A stretch of 6,243 bases of DNA from an uncultured Oscillospiraceae bacterium (GCA_934655935.1 CAKUHJ010000107.1:1-6243), one strand, 5' to 3'; shown: positions 1 to 6,076, numbered from the stretch's first letter. Made by a program: numbers and translations. The notes: generated by a model not told the origin, from the sequence alone.

Positions 1-253
1 GGATGGTGTCTACCACAAAGTCCGCGCCGCGCAGAGCCTGCACCCGGTCGGTTGTGGCATGAATCCGGAGCGGACAGACGCGCTCCGCCGCCAGCCGCGT
101 GCAAAGCTCCACCGATGCGCGCAGCCGGACCGGGTCAATGTCCATAAAGCAGATTTCACTGCCATGCAGAGACTGCGTCATACAAATGTCCTTGATCAGG
201 TTCATGGAAAACACACTGCTCCCCGCGCCAAGAACGCTGATTTTAATTGCCAT
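1..253 (-). CDS. Glycoside hydrolase family 4 enzyme, MelA-like, N-terminal fragment
   Basis: This is the first 84 codons of a leftward gene that runs off the left edge of the window. The protein starts MAIKISVLGAGSSVF, with a dinucleotide-binding GAGS loop at residues 9-12. It continues with FMDIDPVRL at 36-44, where the acidic residues end the second beta strand and should bind the NAD ribose, and with GADFVVDTI at 76-84. This pattern is typical of GH4 enzymes, which cleave alpha- or beta-glycosides (or 6-phospho-glycosides) in the cytoplasm by an NAD+ and Mn2+ dependent redox mechanism. MDID followed by P-x-R-L resembles MelA-type alpha-galactosidases more than the phospho-glucosidase branch, but substrate cannot be fixed from the N-terminus. 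The ATG at 251-253 is preceded by GGAGGA (261-266) at good spacing. The gene has its own promoter and points away from the other genes, so it probably belongs to a separate sugar-utilisation unit. Confidence 0.88.
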   Translation of the reverse strand, partial: MAIKISVLGAGSSVFSMNLIKDICMTQSLHGSEICFMDIDPVRLRASVELCTRLAAERVCPLRIHATTDRVQALRGADFVVDTI

Positions 254-283
254 TGCTTCTTCCTCCGTTCGTCTTGTCTGTGC

Positions 284-310
284 AGCGCCCGCCGTCGGCC
301 GCGGGCCGCT
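284..310 (-). other. GC-rich hairpin in the GH4 gene leader
   Basis: GCCCGC at 287-292 pairs with GCGGGC at 301-306 around an 8-base loop. AGC (284-286) and GCT (308-310) can extend it past one bulged base. It would form in the 5' leader about 20 bases upstream of the Shine-Dalgarno sequence. There is no T run, so it is not a terminator by itself; a role in mRNA stability or leader folding is possible but unproven. Confidence 0.25.
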
Positions 311-329
311 CCTGTTTTTCTCCCTCTGC

Positions 330-358
330 ATTATTTCGTACGGTACGGGAAAAGGCAA
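330..358 (-). promoter_or_regulatory. Putative sigma-A promoter of the GH4 gene
   Basis: Read on the minus strand, TTGCCT (353-358) and AATAAT (330-335) are separated by 17 bases, a good match to -35 and -10 boxes. Transcription would start near 323, leaving a leader of about 70 bases before the ATG at 253. Upstream (359-463) is an A/T-richer stretch in which I see no gene and no better promoter. This is inferred from sequence only. Confidence 0.55.
337..347. promoter_or_regulatory. Short palindrome inside the GH4 promoter, possible operator
   Basis: The sequence CGTACGGTACG is a perfect 5-bp inverted repeat around one central base. It lies wholly within the 17-bp spacer between the -35 and -10 boxes of the GH4 promoter. 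A repressor bound there would block RNA polymerase, which would suit a sugar-inducible gene. A 5-bp arm is short, so chance is possible. Confidence 0.3.
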
Positions 359-463
359 TCTTCACTTTTTTCTTCGGATGGTTAATATTTTTCTTCCGGA
401 GGGCTTTGTCGCATTTTCACAAACCGAATCCTCCGTTTTTGGTAGATTTACTCCCTGAAGCGC

Positions 464-502
464 AAAAGCCGGGCCCTGCGCAAATTGCGCAGGGCCCGGC
501 TT
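464..502 (-). terminator. Hairpin terminator of the carboxypeptidase-glycosylase operon
   Basis: The arms 466-483 and 485-502 form a perfect inverted repeat with a very GC-rich core, GCCGGGCCCTGCGC, and an A/T-rich loop. It begins 24 bases past the stop codon of the uracil-DNA glycosylase gene. On the minus strand the stem is followed by only four T residues (464-467), two of them inside the stem. The U tract is therefore weak, but the stem is exceptionally stable and the position is right for termination. On the plus strand only TT then C follows, so use in that direction is less likely. Confidence 0.8.
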
Positions 503-526
503 CATCAAGCTGTATATCCGCCGCGC

Positions 527-1099
527 TCAGGGCGGCGCCATATGCACGCAGACCTCCCGGACCTTTGCCTGCAGGCCTTTCAGGTCCCGGAAGGTATCCG
601 GCCGCTTTGTCTCATCCCGGAGCAGCGCCGACGGATGATAGAGCGCCGTAAACCAGACGCCGCCTTTCTTGACCCACTGGCCATGCTCGCGCGTAATTTT
701 GTAATCCTCCCGGATCAGGCGCATCGCGGCAATTCTCCCGAGGCAGACGATGATCTTCGGCGACAGGAGCTTTGTCTGCGCGCGCAGAAAGCCGATGCAG
801 GCCTCCTGCTCGGTCTGCAGAGGGTCCCTGTTTCCGGGCGGGCGGCACTTGACAATATTCGTGATATAGCAGTTTTTCCGGCTGAGGTCCACGATGGAGA
901 GCATTTCGTCCAGAAAGCGGCCGGCCGGGCCGACAAACGGCTCTCCGCGCAGATCCTCCTGCTCTCCGGGCCCCTCCCCGACGAACAGGACCTCGGCGTC
1001 CTGCGGCCCGACGCCGAAGACGACGCTGCGGCGCGTCTGAGAAAGCGGACACTGCCTGCAGCCTGAGCACGCACCCTGCAGCTGTTCCCAAGTCGGCAT
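527..1099 (-). CDS. udg: Uracil-DNA glycosylase, family 4 (iron-sulfur)
   Basis: A 190-residue cytoplasmic enzyme predicted to remove uracil, mostly from cytosine deamination, from DNA to start base excision repair. The family 4 signature is complete. Cysteines C14, C17, C85 and C101 are spaced as the four ligands of the 4Fe-4S cluster. The uracil-pocket motif GEGPGEQED runs 41-49 and leads into GEPFVGPAG at 52-60. KCRPPGNRDP is at 84-93, and the conserved HPSALLR, whose histidine contacts DNA/uracil, is at 155-161. Length is usual for the family. The ATG at 1097-1099 follows GGAGGG (1107-1112) at good spacing. That ribosome binding site overlaps the stop codon of the upstream carboxypeptidase gene, with only 12 bases between the genes, so the two are very likely co-transcribed. 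I see no missing key residue. Confidence 0.95.
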   Translation of the reverse strand: MPTWEQLQGACSGCRQCPLSQTRRSVVFGVGPQDAEVLFVGEGPGEQEDLRGEPFVGPAGRFLDEMLSIVDLSRKNCYITNIVKCRPPGNRDPLQTEQEACIGFLRAQTKLLSPKIIVCLGRIAAMRLIREDYKITREHGQWVKKGGVWFTALYHPSALLRDETKRPDTFRDLKGLQAKVREVCVHMAPP

Positions 1100-1111
1100 G
1101 TCTGATCCCTC

Positions 1112-2530
1112 CTACCTCTCATAGCCGTCAAAATCCTGCTTCTCCATCCGGCGGCGTCTTGCCGCAAGATCCTCTCTTCTCCGCTTCATCCGGAGCCTGC
1201 GCATCCGCCGCCTCTGAAGCTGCCGCCATGCAAACAGCCCCGCAAATGCCGCCATGAGCAGGACGATGGCCAGCACAAGCCATTTCCACCAGTTCTTCTG
1301 CACATATGCGCCGGTGTTGGCCGCCTTGGAGGAAAACTCCGAGCGTGCAACGTCCGTAATGGCGCACAGATTGGTTTCTCCCAGCGCCTCGCCGTCATAG
1401 CTGACGCGGATCACGCCGAGGACGTCGCCCTCGCTGACCGGCGCGTCGGCACTCTGCGCGGAAAGCTCCACCTCGGTTTTCAAAAGCTCCTGCTGGTAGT
1501 TATTGGGCAGAAGGAGCTTGATCTCCTTCTGCGGTGCAAGGGCCACCGCCTCCGAGCCCGCGGAATAGTTGACCTTCATCTGCGCCACCGGATACAGGGG
1601 CGATGCCGCCGTCACGTAGGAAAAGCCGTCAAAGCCGTAATCAAACAGACGGATGCACTGCGGAAAGCTTTCCATCTGAAGATCGCCCGTCTCCAGGATG
1701 GTCGTCGCCGCGCCGCAGACAATGGCCAGCAGCTCCACATCGCCGCTTTTCGCCGTTGCAATCAGGCAGCGGCCGGCCGCGCTTGTATAGCCGGTTTTGA
1801 CGCCGTTGGCGCGCGGGTAGTAAAAGAGGTTGCTGCTGCTCTTTGTAATGAGAAGGTTCGTGGTTTTCAGCTGCCGCGCCTCGGAAAGATTCGTCGCCGG
1901 GAGCTCGTACTCCGCCGTGCTGACAATCTGACGGAAGTTCTCGCTCTTGAGCGCCGCCTGCGTGATGAGCGAAAGGTCGTGGGCCGTGGTATAGTGCGCC
2001 TCGTCGTGCAGGCCGTGTGTGTTGTTGAAATGCGTGTCCTCGCAGCCCAGGTTATAGGCGCGCTCGTTCATCATGCGCACATAGTCGGCCACGGAGCCCG
2101 CGATATGCTCGGCAATGACGTTGCAGGCGTCGTTTCCGGAGACGATCATCATGCAGTAAAGCAGGTTTTCAAGAGACATCGTCTCCCCCACCTTCAGCCC
2201 CGCCGAGCTGGAATCCGCGCCGAGGCCCGAAAGCGCCGACTCCGTGACCGTGACCATATCGGAAAGGTTTCCGTTTTCCAGCGCAACCAGGCACGTCATG
2301 ATTTTGGTCAGGCTTGCGGGATAAATCCGCTCGTGCGCGGACTGCTCGTAAATATCCCGCCCGGAGCCCAGGTCCACCAGAAGCGCCGCCTTGGCCTCCA
2401 CCCGGAAGGCAGGGTCCGGCCCCGCGGCCTCGTCCCCTACGGCAAAGCATACCGGGGCAAGCGTGGAAAGCAGAAGCGCAAAAAGCAGAAGCGGCAGCAG
2501 AAGCCGCGTGATTTTTTTCTCGGTTCGCAT
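1112..2530 (-). CDS. D-alanyl-D-alanine carboxypeptidase (peptidase S11, DacA/DacF type PBP)
   Basis: A 472-residue low-molecular-weight penicillin-binding protein that removes the terminal D-Ala from peptidoglycan pentapeptides outside the membrane. It has a signal peptide (basic start, leucine-rich core at about 9-25, likely cleavage near residue 30). The three active-site motifs are intact: SLTK at 73-76 (nucleophile S73, K76), SGN at 131-133 and KTG at 245-247. Residues of about 305-400 fit the beta-rich PBP5 C-terminal domain. Unlike the usual amphipathic anchor, the protein ends with a clear membrane helix at about 414-435 and then a 37-residue tail very rich in arginine and lysine. I chose the ATG at 2528-2530 because GGAGGG (2540-2545) precedes it and the signal peptide starts there; an upstream in-frame ATG at 2599 lies before the predicted transcription start. 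Whether it is closer to dacA or the sporulation gene dacF cannot be settled. Confidence 0.95.
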   Translation of the reverse strand: MRTEKKITRLLLPLLLFALLLSTLAPVCFAVGDEAAGPDPAFRVEAKAALLVDLGSGRDIYEQSAHERIYPASLTKIMTCLVALENGNLSDMVTVTESALSGLGADSSSAGLKVGETMSLENLLYCMMIVSGNDACNVIAEHIAGSVADYVRMMNERAYNLGCEDTHFNNTHGLHDEAHYTTAHDLSLITQAALKSENFRQIVSTAEYELPATNLSEARQLKTTNLLITKSSSNLFYYPRANGVKTGYTSAAGRCLIATAKSGDVELLAIVCGAATTILETGDLQMESFPQCIRLFDYGFDGFSYVTAASPLYPVAQMKVNYSAGSEAVALAPQKEIKLLLPNNYQQELLKTEVELSAQSADAPVSEGDVLGVIRVSYDGEALGETNLCAITDVARSEFSSKAANTGAYVQKNWWKWLVLAIVLLMAAFAGLFAWRQLQRRRMRRLRMKRRREDLAARRRRMEKQDFDGYER

Positions 2531-2539
2531 GATATATTT

Positions 2540-2545
2540 CCCTCC
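2540..2545 (-). promoter_or_regulatory. Ribosome binding site fixing the carboxypeptidase start
   Basis: On the minus strand GGAGGG sits 9 bases before the ATG at 2530. The longer in-frame start at 2599 has no such site and lies upstream of the predicted transcription start at about 2572, so it could not be on the message. Confidence 0.8.
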
Positions 2546-2552
2546 ATTGGGA

Positions 2553-2580
2553 TTGCAGAAGCTCGCAAATATGGTATAAT
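2553..2580 (+). promoter_or_regulatory. Sigma-A promoter for the comEA / two-component operon
   Basis: On the plus strand TTGCAG (2553-2558) and a perfect TATAAT (2575-2580) are separated by 16 bases. TGG before the -10 gives an extended TGn motif. Transcription would start near 2587, about 40 bases before the comEA-like ATG. No other promoter is apparent before the regulator, kinase or lipoprotein genes, which are packed with short gaps or overlaps. Confidence 0.8.
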
Positions 2581-2606
2581 TATAGCAAAAAACAGGCATA
2601 TGTCAA
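2579..2606 (-). promoter_or_regulatory. Consensus sigma-A promoter for the carboxypeptidase operon
   Basis: On the minus strand a perfect TTGACA (2601-2606) and a perfect TATAAT (2579-2584) are separated by 16 bases. TGC directly before the -10 also gives an extended TGn motif. Transcription would start near 2572, giving a leader of about 42 bases. The -10 shares four bases with that of the opposite promoter. Confidence 0.85.
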
Positions 2607-2615
2607 TGTTCGGGT

Positions 2616-2621
2616 GAGGTG
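2616..2621 (+). promoter_or_regulatory. Ribosome binding site deciding the comEA-like start
   Basis: GAGGTG lies 6 bases before the ATG at 2628. A GTG at 2619, three codons earlier in the same frame, would overlap this site and has only a poor G-rich stretch upstream of it. The ATG is therefore the better start. Confidence 0.65.
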
Positions 2622-2627
2622 GGCGAT

Positions 2628-3020
2628 ATGCGTCGGCGTCTGCGGCAGATTCTTTCCGGCTGGAGTCCGGCGTTTGTATGCCTTCTTGCGCTTTTGGCGC
2701 TCGGGATTGTATTCAGCGCGCAGCTTCCGTATCTGCAGGGCCGCGTGCAGACGCAGCGCCGCAGCGAAGCCGCAGAGGTTCCCTGCGTGCAGGAAAGCCT
2801 GCCCGATGCTGCGCCGGACGGCGCGCAGCGGATCAATCTCAACACCGCCCCGGCTTCGGAGCTGATGCTTCTGCCGCGCGTCGGGGAGAAAACCGCGGCG
2901 CGCATCATCGCCTACCGCGAAACCGTCTGCCCCTTTATCTGCACGGAGCAGCTGATGGACGTGGAGGGCGTCGGCGAGGGAACCTATGAACGGCTGAAGG
3001 ATCTGGTCACGGTCGGATAA
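2628..3020 (+). CDS. comEA: ComEA-like membrane-anchored helix-hairpin-helix DNA-binding protein
   Basis: A 130-residue protein with a short basic N-terminus, one membrane helix at about 14-32 and a polar linker to about 66. A ComEA-type double helix-hairpin-helix domain fills about 68-130. The domain opens with INLNTAPASEL (69-79), the family's hallmark, and has hairpins LPRVGEKTA (82-90) and VEGVGEGTY (112-120). Such domains bind double-stranded DNA without sequence preference; ComEA is the surface receptor in natural transformation. The protein is shorter than Bacillus ComEA and lacks the SLBB-type region usually found between the membrane helix and the DNA-binding domain. No comEB or comEC follows; instead the stop codon is 13 bases before a response regulator gene, so a competence role is likely from the family but not supported by the neighbours. 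It is the first gene of the rightward operon. Confidence 0.85.
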   Translation: MRRRLRQILSGWSPAFVCLLALLALGIVFSAQLPYLQGRVQTQRRSEAAEVPCVQESLPDAAPDGAQRINLNTAPASELMLLPRVGEKTAARIIAYRETVCPFICTEQLMDVEGVGEGTYERLKDLVTVG

Positions 3021-3033
3021 GCGGGAGGACGCT

Positions 3034-3720
3034 ATGAAAATACTGGTTGTCGACGACGAAAAGCTCCTGGTAAAGGGGATCAAATTCAATTTTGAAAACG
3101 AGGGCTACGAGGTTCTTACCGGCTCGGACGGCGCGCAGGCCGTGGAGGCCGCCGCCGCCGGCGATATCGACCTGATCATTCTGGACCTTATGATGCCGAA
3201 TGTGGACGGCCTGGAGGCCTGCCGGCGCATCCGGGAATTTTCCGACGTGCCGATCATCATGCTCACGGCCAAATCCGGCGATATGGACAAGCTCATGGGC
3301 TTCGAGCACGGCGCGGACGATTACCTGACCAAGCCCTTCAACATTCTTGAGCTCAAGGCCCGCGTGCGCGCGCTGCTGCGAAGAAGCGGCGGAAGCCGCC
3401 GCGCGGATACGCCCGCGCAGAGCGCGCTTGTCTGCGGGCATATCACGCTAGACCGCGACGGGCGCAACGCCTTCCATTCCGGCGTCCCGGTGGAGCTGAC
3501 GGCGAAGGAATTTGACCTCATAGAGCTTCTGATGCGGAATCCGAACCGCGTCTACTCCCGCGAAGCCCTGCTGGACGCCATCTGGGGCTATGACAGCAGC
3601 AGCGAAATCCGAACCGTGGACGTGCACATCCGGAGGCTGCGCGAAAAGCTCGAGCGGACGCCTGCCGAGCCCGAGCATATTCTGACCAAGTGGGGTGTTG
3701 GCTATTACTTCAAATACTGA
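3034..3720 (+). CDS. OmpR/PhoB-family response regulator
   Basis: A 228-residue transcription factor controlled by phosphorylation. The receiver domain (about 1-118) carries all key residues: acidic pair D7/D8, phospho-acceptor D51 in ILDLMMP, T78 and K100 in the KPF motif. A winged-helix DNA-binding domain covers about 129-226, with ELTAKEFDLIELL at 154-166 and a recognition-helix region TVDVHIRRLREKL at 194-206, ending in the usual GVGYYF. The ATG follows GGGAGGA (3023-3029) at good spacing. It lies directly upstream of, and overlaps, the histidine kinase gene, its almost certain partner. Its sequence fits the broad PhoP/WalR/MtrA-like group, but the regulon cannot be read from the window. 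Confidence 0.96.
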   Translation: MKILVVDDEKLLVKGIKFNFENEGYEVLTGSDGAQAVEAAAAGDIDLIILDLMMPNVDGLEACRRIREFSDVPIIMLTAKSGDMDKLMGFEHGADDYLTKPFNILELKARVRALLRRSGGSRRADTPAQSALVCGHITLDRDGRNAFHSGVPVELTAKEFDLIELLMRNPNRVYSREALLDAIWGYDSSSEIRTVDVHIRRLREKLERTPAEPEHILTKWGVGYYFKY

Positions 3721-5173
3721 TCCGGCCCGCAGCGTCCGGCAGCATGTGCAGCTGCTGCCCTCAAGCTCGCAGCTGCGCAACGCGCTGGCCTACATGCTGC
3801 TGACCTCTCTGGCGCTTCTGTTTCTGAACGTCTATTCTGCCGCCACCACGCGCAGCCTGATGTTCCGCGCCAAGCAGTCCTCCGCGCAGGACAAGCTTCA
3901 GATGGTCTCCGCCGCGTTTTCCGGCGCAGACAGTCTGAGCCGCGAAACCGTCGATCAGGTGATTGCGGTGCTGGGCGATCTCAATGTCACGCGGCTTCTG
4001 ATCACGGACGCCGCAGGCTGCGCGCTGTACGATTCTGCGCAGACGCAGAACGCCGCCGGAAGCTTCCCGTTGTTTCAGGAAATCGTCAGCGCGCTGAACG
4101 GAAACGACGCCTTCCGCTGCGTCTATGACGCCGGAACGCTCAAAAGCTTTGCCGCCACGCCGATTCTGATGCAGGGAACCGTCTGCGGATGCGTCTACAT
4201 TCTGGACTACGACATTGCGCAGGGCGGCGTCATCGCTGGGCTGGAGCGGACGATTCTGCGCGGCTCCCTTCTCCTGCTCGGCGTCATTGTGGTGTTTGCC
4301 GTATTCTTTTCCGTCACCGGCTCCGGGCGGATGCGGAAAATCCTGACCTCGATGCGGCTGGTCCGCGAGGGCGAGTACAGCCATAAAATCCAGCTCCGGG
4401 GCAGCGACGAATTTTCAAAGCTCGCCACGGAATTCAATCAGCTTACCGATAAGCTGCAGGCCTCCGAGGCCGCGCAGCGGCAGTTTGTCTCCGACGCCTC
4501 GCACGAGCTCAAGACGCCGCTGGCCTCCATCAAGCTCCTGTCCGACTCCATCCTGCAAAACGAAATGGACGCGGACACCATGCGCGAGTTCGTCTCCGAC
4601 ATCGGCCAGGAGGCCGACCGCCTGACCCGCATGACGCAGAAGCTCCTCACCCTCAGCCGCACCGAGAGCGCGCAGGCCAGCGCCTCGCACGAGATTGTGG
4701 ATCTCGGCGACACGGTTTCCAGCGTCTTCCGCCTGCTCATTCCGCTGGCGGACGCGCAGCAGGTCCGGCTCACCGCCAGCGGCGACCGCTTCTGCACCGT
4801 GCTTGCCTATGAGGACGACGTTTACCAGATTATTTTCAATCTGGTGGAAAACGCCGTCAAATACAATCACCCCGGCGGCAGCGTCCACGTCACAGTCCGC
4901 ATAACCGGCGAGGATATCCAGCTCCAGGTGCAGGACACCGGCGTCGGCATCCCCGCCGAGGCGCAGCAGTATATCTTTGACCGCTTTTACCGCGTGGACA
5001 AGGCAAGGAGCCGCCAGGCCGGCGGCTCCGGGCTGGGCCTTTCCATCGTCCGCGAGATGGTCGAGCGGAACGACGGGCGCATCCGCGTGGAGTCCCGGGA
5101 GGGCGAGGGCTCCTGCTTTACGGTAATCTTCCCGGCCTTCAGGCTGGAAGGAGGCGAAGCGTATGAGGCGTAG
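3695..5173 (+). CDS. Membrane sensor histidine kinase
   Basis: A 492-residue class I kinase, partner of the preceding regulator. There is a first membrane helix at about 31-50, an extracytoplasmic sensor at about 51-185 that looks like a PAS/Cache-type fold (RLLITDAAG at 100-108, YILDYD at 168-173), and a second membrane helix at about 187-207. A HAMP linker runs to about 260. The HisKA motif SHELKTPLASIK has phospho-acceptor H270. The ATPase domain has N-box NLVENAVKYN (382-391), DTGVGIP (414-420), FDRFYRVDK (428-436) and GGSGLGLSIV (443-452), so it appears fully active. The assigned GTG start lies inside the regulator gene, 26 bases overlapping, without a clear Shine-Dalgarno sequence. GTG at 3746 or ATG at 3794 are alternatives that would shorten only the N-terminus. 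Four cysteines (C109, C142, C164, C166) lie in the sensor. The stop overlaps the next gene by 11 bases. Confidence 0.94.
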   Translation: MLAITSNTDPARSVRQHVQLLPSSSQLRNALAYMLLTSLALLFLNVYSAATTRSLMFRAKQSSAQDKLQMVSAAFSGADSLSRETVDQVIAVLGDLNVTRLLITDAAGCALYDSAQTQNAAGSFPLFQEIVSALNGNDAFRCVYDAGTLKSFAATPILMQGTVCGCVYILDYDIAQGGVIAGLERTILRGSLLLLGVIVVFAVFFSVTGSGRMRKILTSMRLVREGEYSHKIQLRGSDEFSKLATEFNQLTDKLQASEAAQRQFVSDASHELKTPLASIKLLSDSILQNEMDADTMREFVSDIGQEADRLTRMTQKLLTLSRTESAQASASHEIVDLGDTVSSVFRLLIPLADAQQVRLTASGDRFCTVLAYEDDVYQIIFNLVENAVKYNHPGGSVHVTVRITGEDIQLQVQDTGVGIPAEAQQYIFDRFYRVDKARSRQAGGSGLGLSIVREMVERNDGRIRVESREGEGSCFTVIFPAFRLEGGEAYEA

Positions 5174-6062
5174 GGCCGCAGCCTGCGCGCTGCTTCTGGT
5201 TCTGGCGCTGCTTCTTTCCGCCTGCGCTTCCGAGCGCCCCGCGGAGCCGGAAGACGCGCTCAGCCTTTATTATGTCGCCGCGGAGGGCAGCGAGACGGCG
5301 CAGCCCGGCACGCTTGCCGCGCAGCTGTGCGCCGCGCCCGACCGCGCCAGCATTGACGCCGTTCTGGAGCTCTGGCTCCGCGGCCCTACGGACGCCGGCC
5401 TTCGAAATCCGCTGCCGTCCTCGCTCAGCTGCAGCGGCTACGCGCTGCAAAGCGGTGCGCTCGAGCTCCGCTTTGAAGGCGCGGCGGCGCCCTCCGCCCT
5501 CGAGCGGACGCTTCTGTGCGCCTGCCTGACGCTGACCCTGACGCAGCTGCCGGAGGTTTCCTCCGTCGCGCTTCAGCTTCCGGAGAAAACGCCCGGCGAG
5601 AATACGGGCCCGTTCTGCGCAGAAGACTTCCTGCTGTATGACGCCGCCTCCGAGCTCCCGGAATATACCGTCAGCCTCTATTTTCCGGACCGCCAGGGGC
5701 TTCTGCACGAGGAAAAGCGGGCCGTGGCGTGCGCGGATACCACGCTTCTGCCGCAGCTTGCCGTGCAGGAGCTCATCAAGGGCCCCACAGCCTCCAATCT
5801 CGTGCAGATTCTTCCCAAGGATGTGGAGCTGCTGGACTTCAGCACCGCCGACGGCGGAGCGATTCTGATCTTTTCCGAGGACTTTGTCCGCTGCGACTCC
5901 TCCGCGCGCGCCGCGCAGAACGCCGTGCGCAGCATTACGGCCACGCTCTGCGCGTTTGAGGATATCACAGCCGTCCAGCTGGCGCTGACCGGCGACCTGT
6001 CCATGGAGAATATCGACCTGGACCGCGTCTTCTCCCCCGGCCCCGGCTGGTACGCAAAATAA
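5163..6062 (+). CDS. Lipoprotein with GerMN-type domains, kinase-coupled
   Basis: A 299-residue secreted protein anchored by lipid: a basic start and hydrophobic stretch end in the lipobox LSAC, with C21 as the lipidated cysteine. The mature part seems to hold two related halves of GerMN type. The second (about 168-278) is the clearer: VSLYFPDRQGLL (170-181), QELIKGPT (202-209), LPKDVELLDF (217-226) and the strand GGAILIFSEDF (231-241). The first (about 31-140) is more divergent but repeats LYYVAA, LELWLRGPT (68-76) and ALELRF (99-104). GerMN domains occur in the spore protein GerM and in actinobacterial LpqB, and are thought to mediate protein contacts at the cell surface. The ATG follows AAGGAGG (5148-5154) and overlaps the kinase stop, implying translational coupling. 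It may modulate the kinase sensor; that is inference. Eight cysteines besides the lipobox one are unusual for an exported protein. I see no spore-specific evidence. Confidence 0.82.
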   Translation: MRRRAAACALLLVLALLLSACASERPAEPEDALSLYYVAAEGSETAQPGTLAAQLCAAPDRASIDAVLELWLRGPTDAGLRNPLPSSLSCSGYALQSGALELRFEGAAAPSALERTLLCACLTLTLTQLPEVSSVALQLPEKTPGENTGPFCAEDFLLYDAASELPEYTVSLYFPDRQGLLHEEKRAVACADTTLLPQLAVQELIKGPTASNLVQILPKDVELLDFSTADGGAILIFSEDFVRCDSSARAAQNAVRSITATLCAFEDITAVQLALTGDLSMENIDLDRVFSPGPGWYAK

Positions 6063-6076
6063 ACAGGCGTCCCCAG

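Noticed and set aside
59..458. Overlapping plus-strand open frames in the left 460 bases
   Set aside because: They run antisense to the GH4 gene and through its promoter and leader, have no ribosome binding sites, and encode Arg/Ser/Cys-rich sequence without recognisable domains.
485..1066. Open frame of 193 codons on the plus strand
   Set aside because: It lies antisense to the uracil-DNA glycosylase, whose iron-sulfur and active-site motifs are all intact, and it starts inside the terminator hairpin.
2531..2599. N-terminal extension of the carboxypeptidase from the ATG at 2599
   Set aside because: It would place 23 residues before the signal peptide, has no ribosome binding site, and overlaps the -10 box and transcription start of the gene's own promoter.
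1979..2617. Open frame of 212 codons on the plus strand
   Set aside because: It is antisense to the carboxypeptidase, runs over its active-site codons and through the divergent promoter, and shows no recognisable domain.
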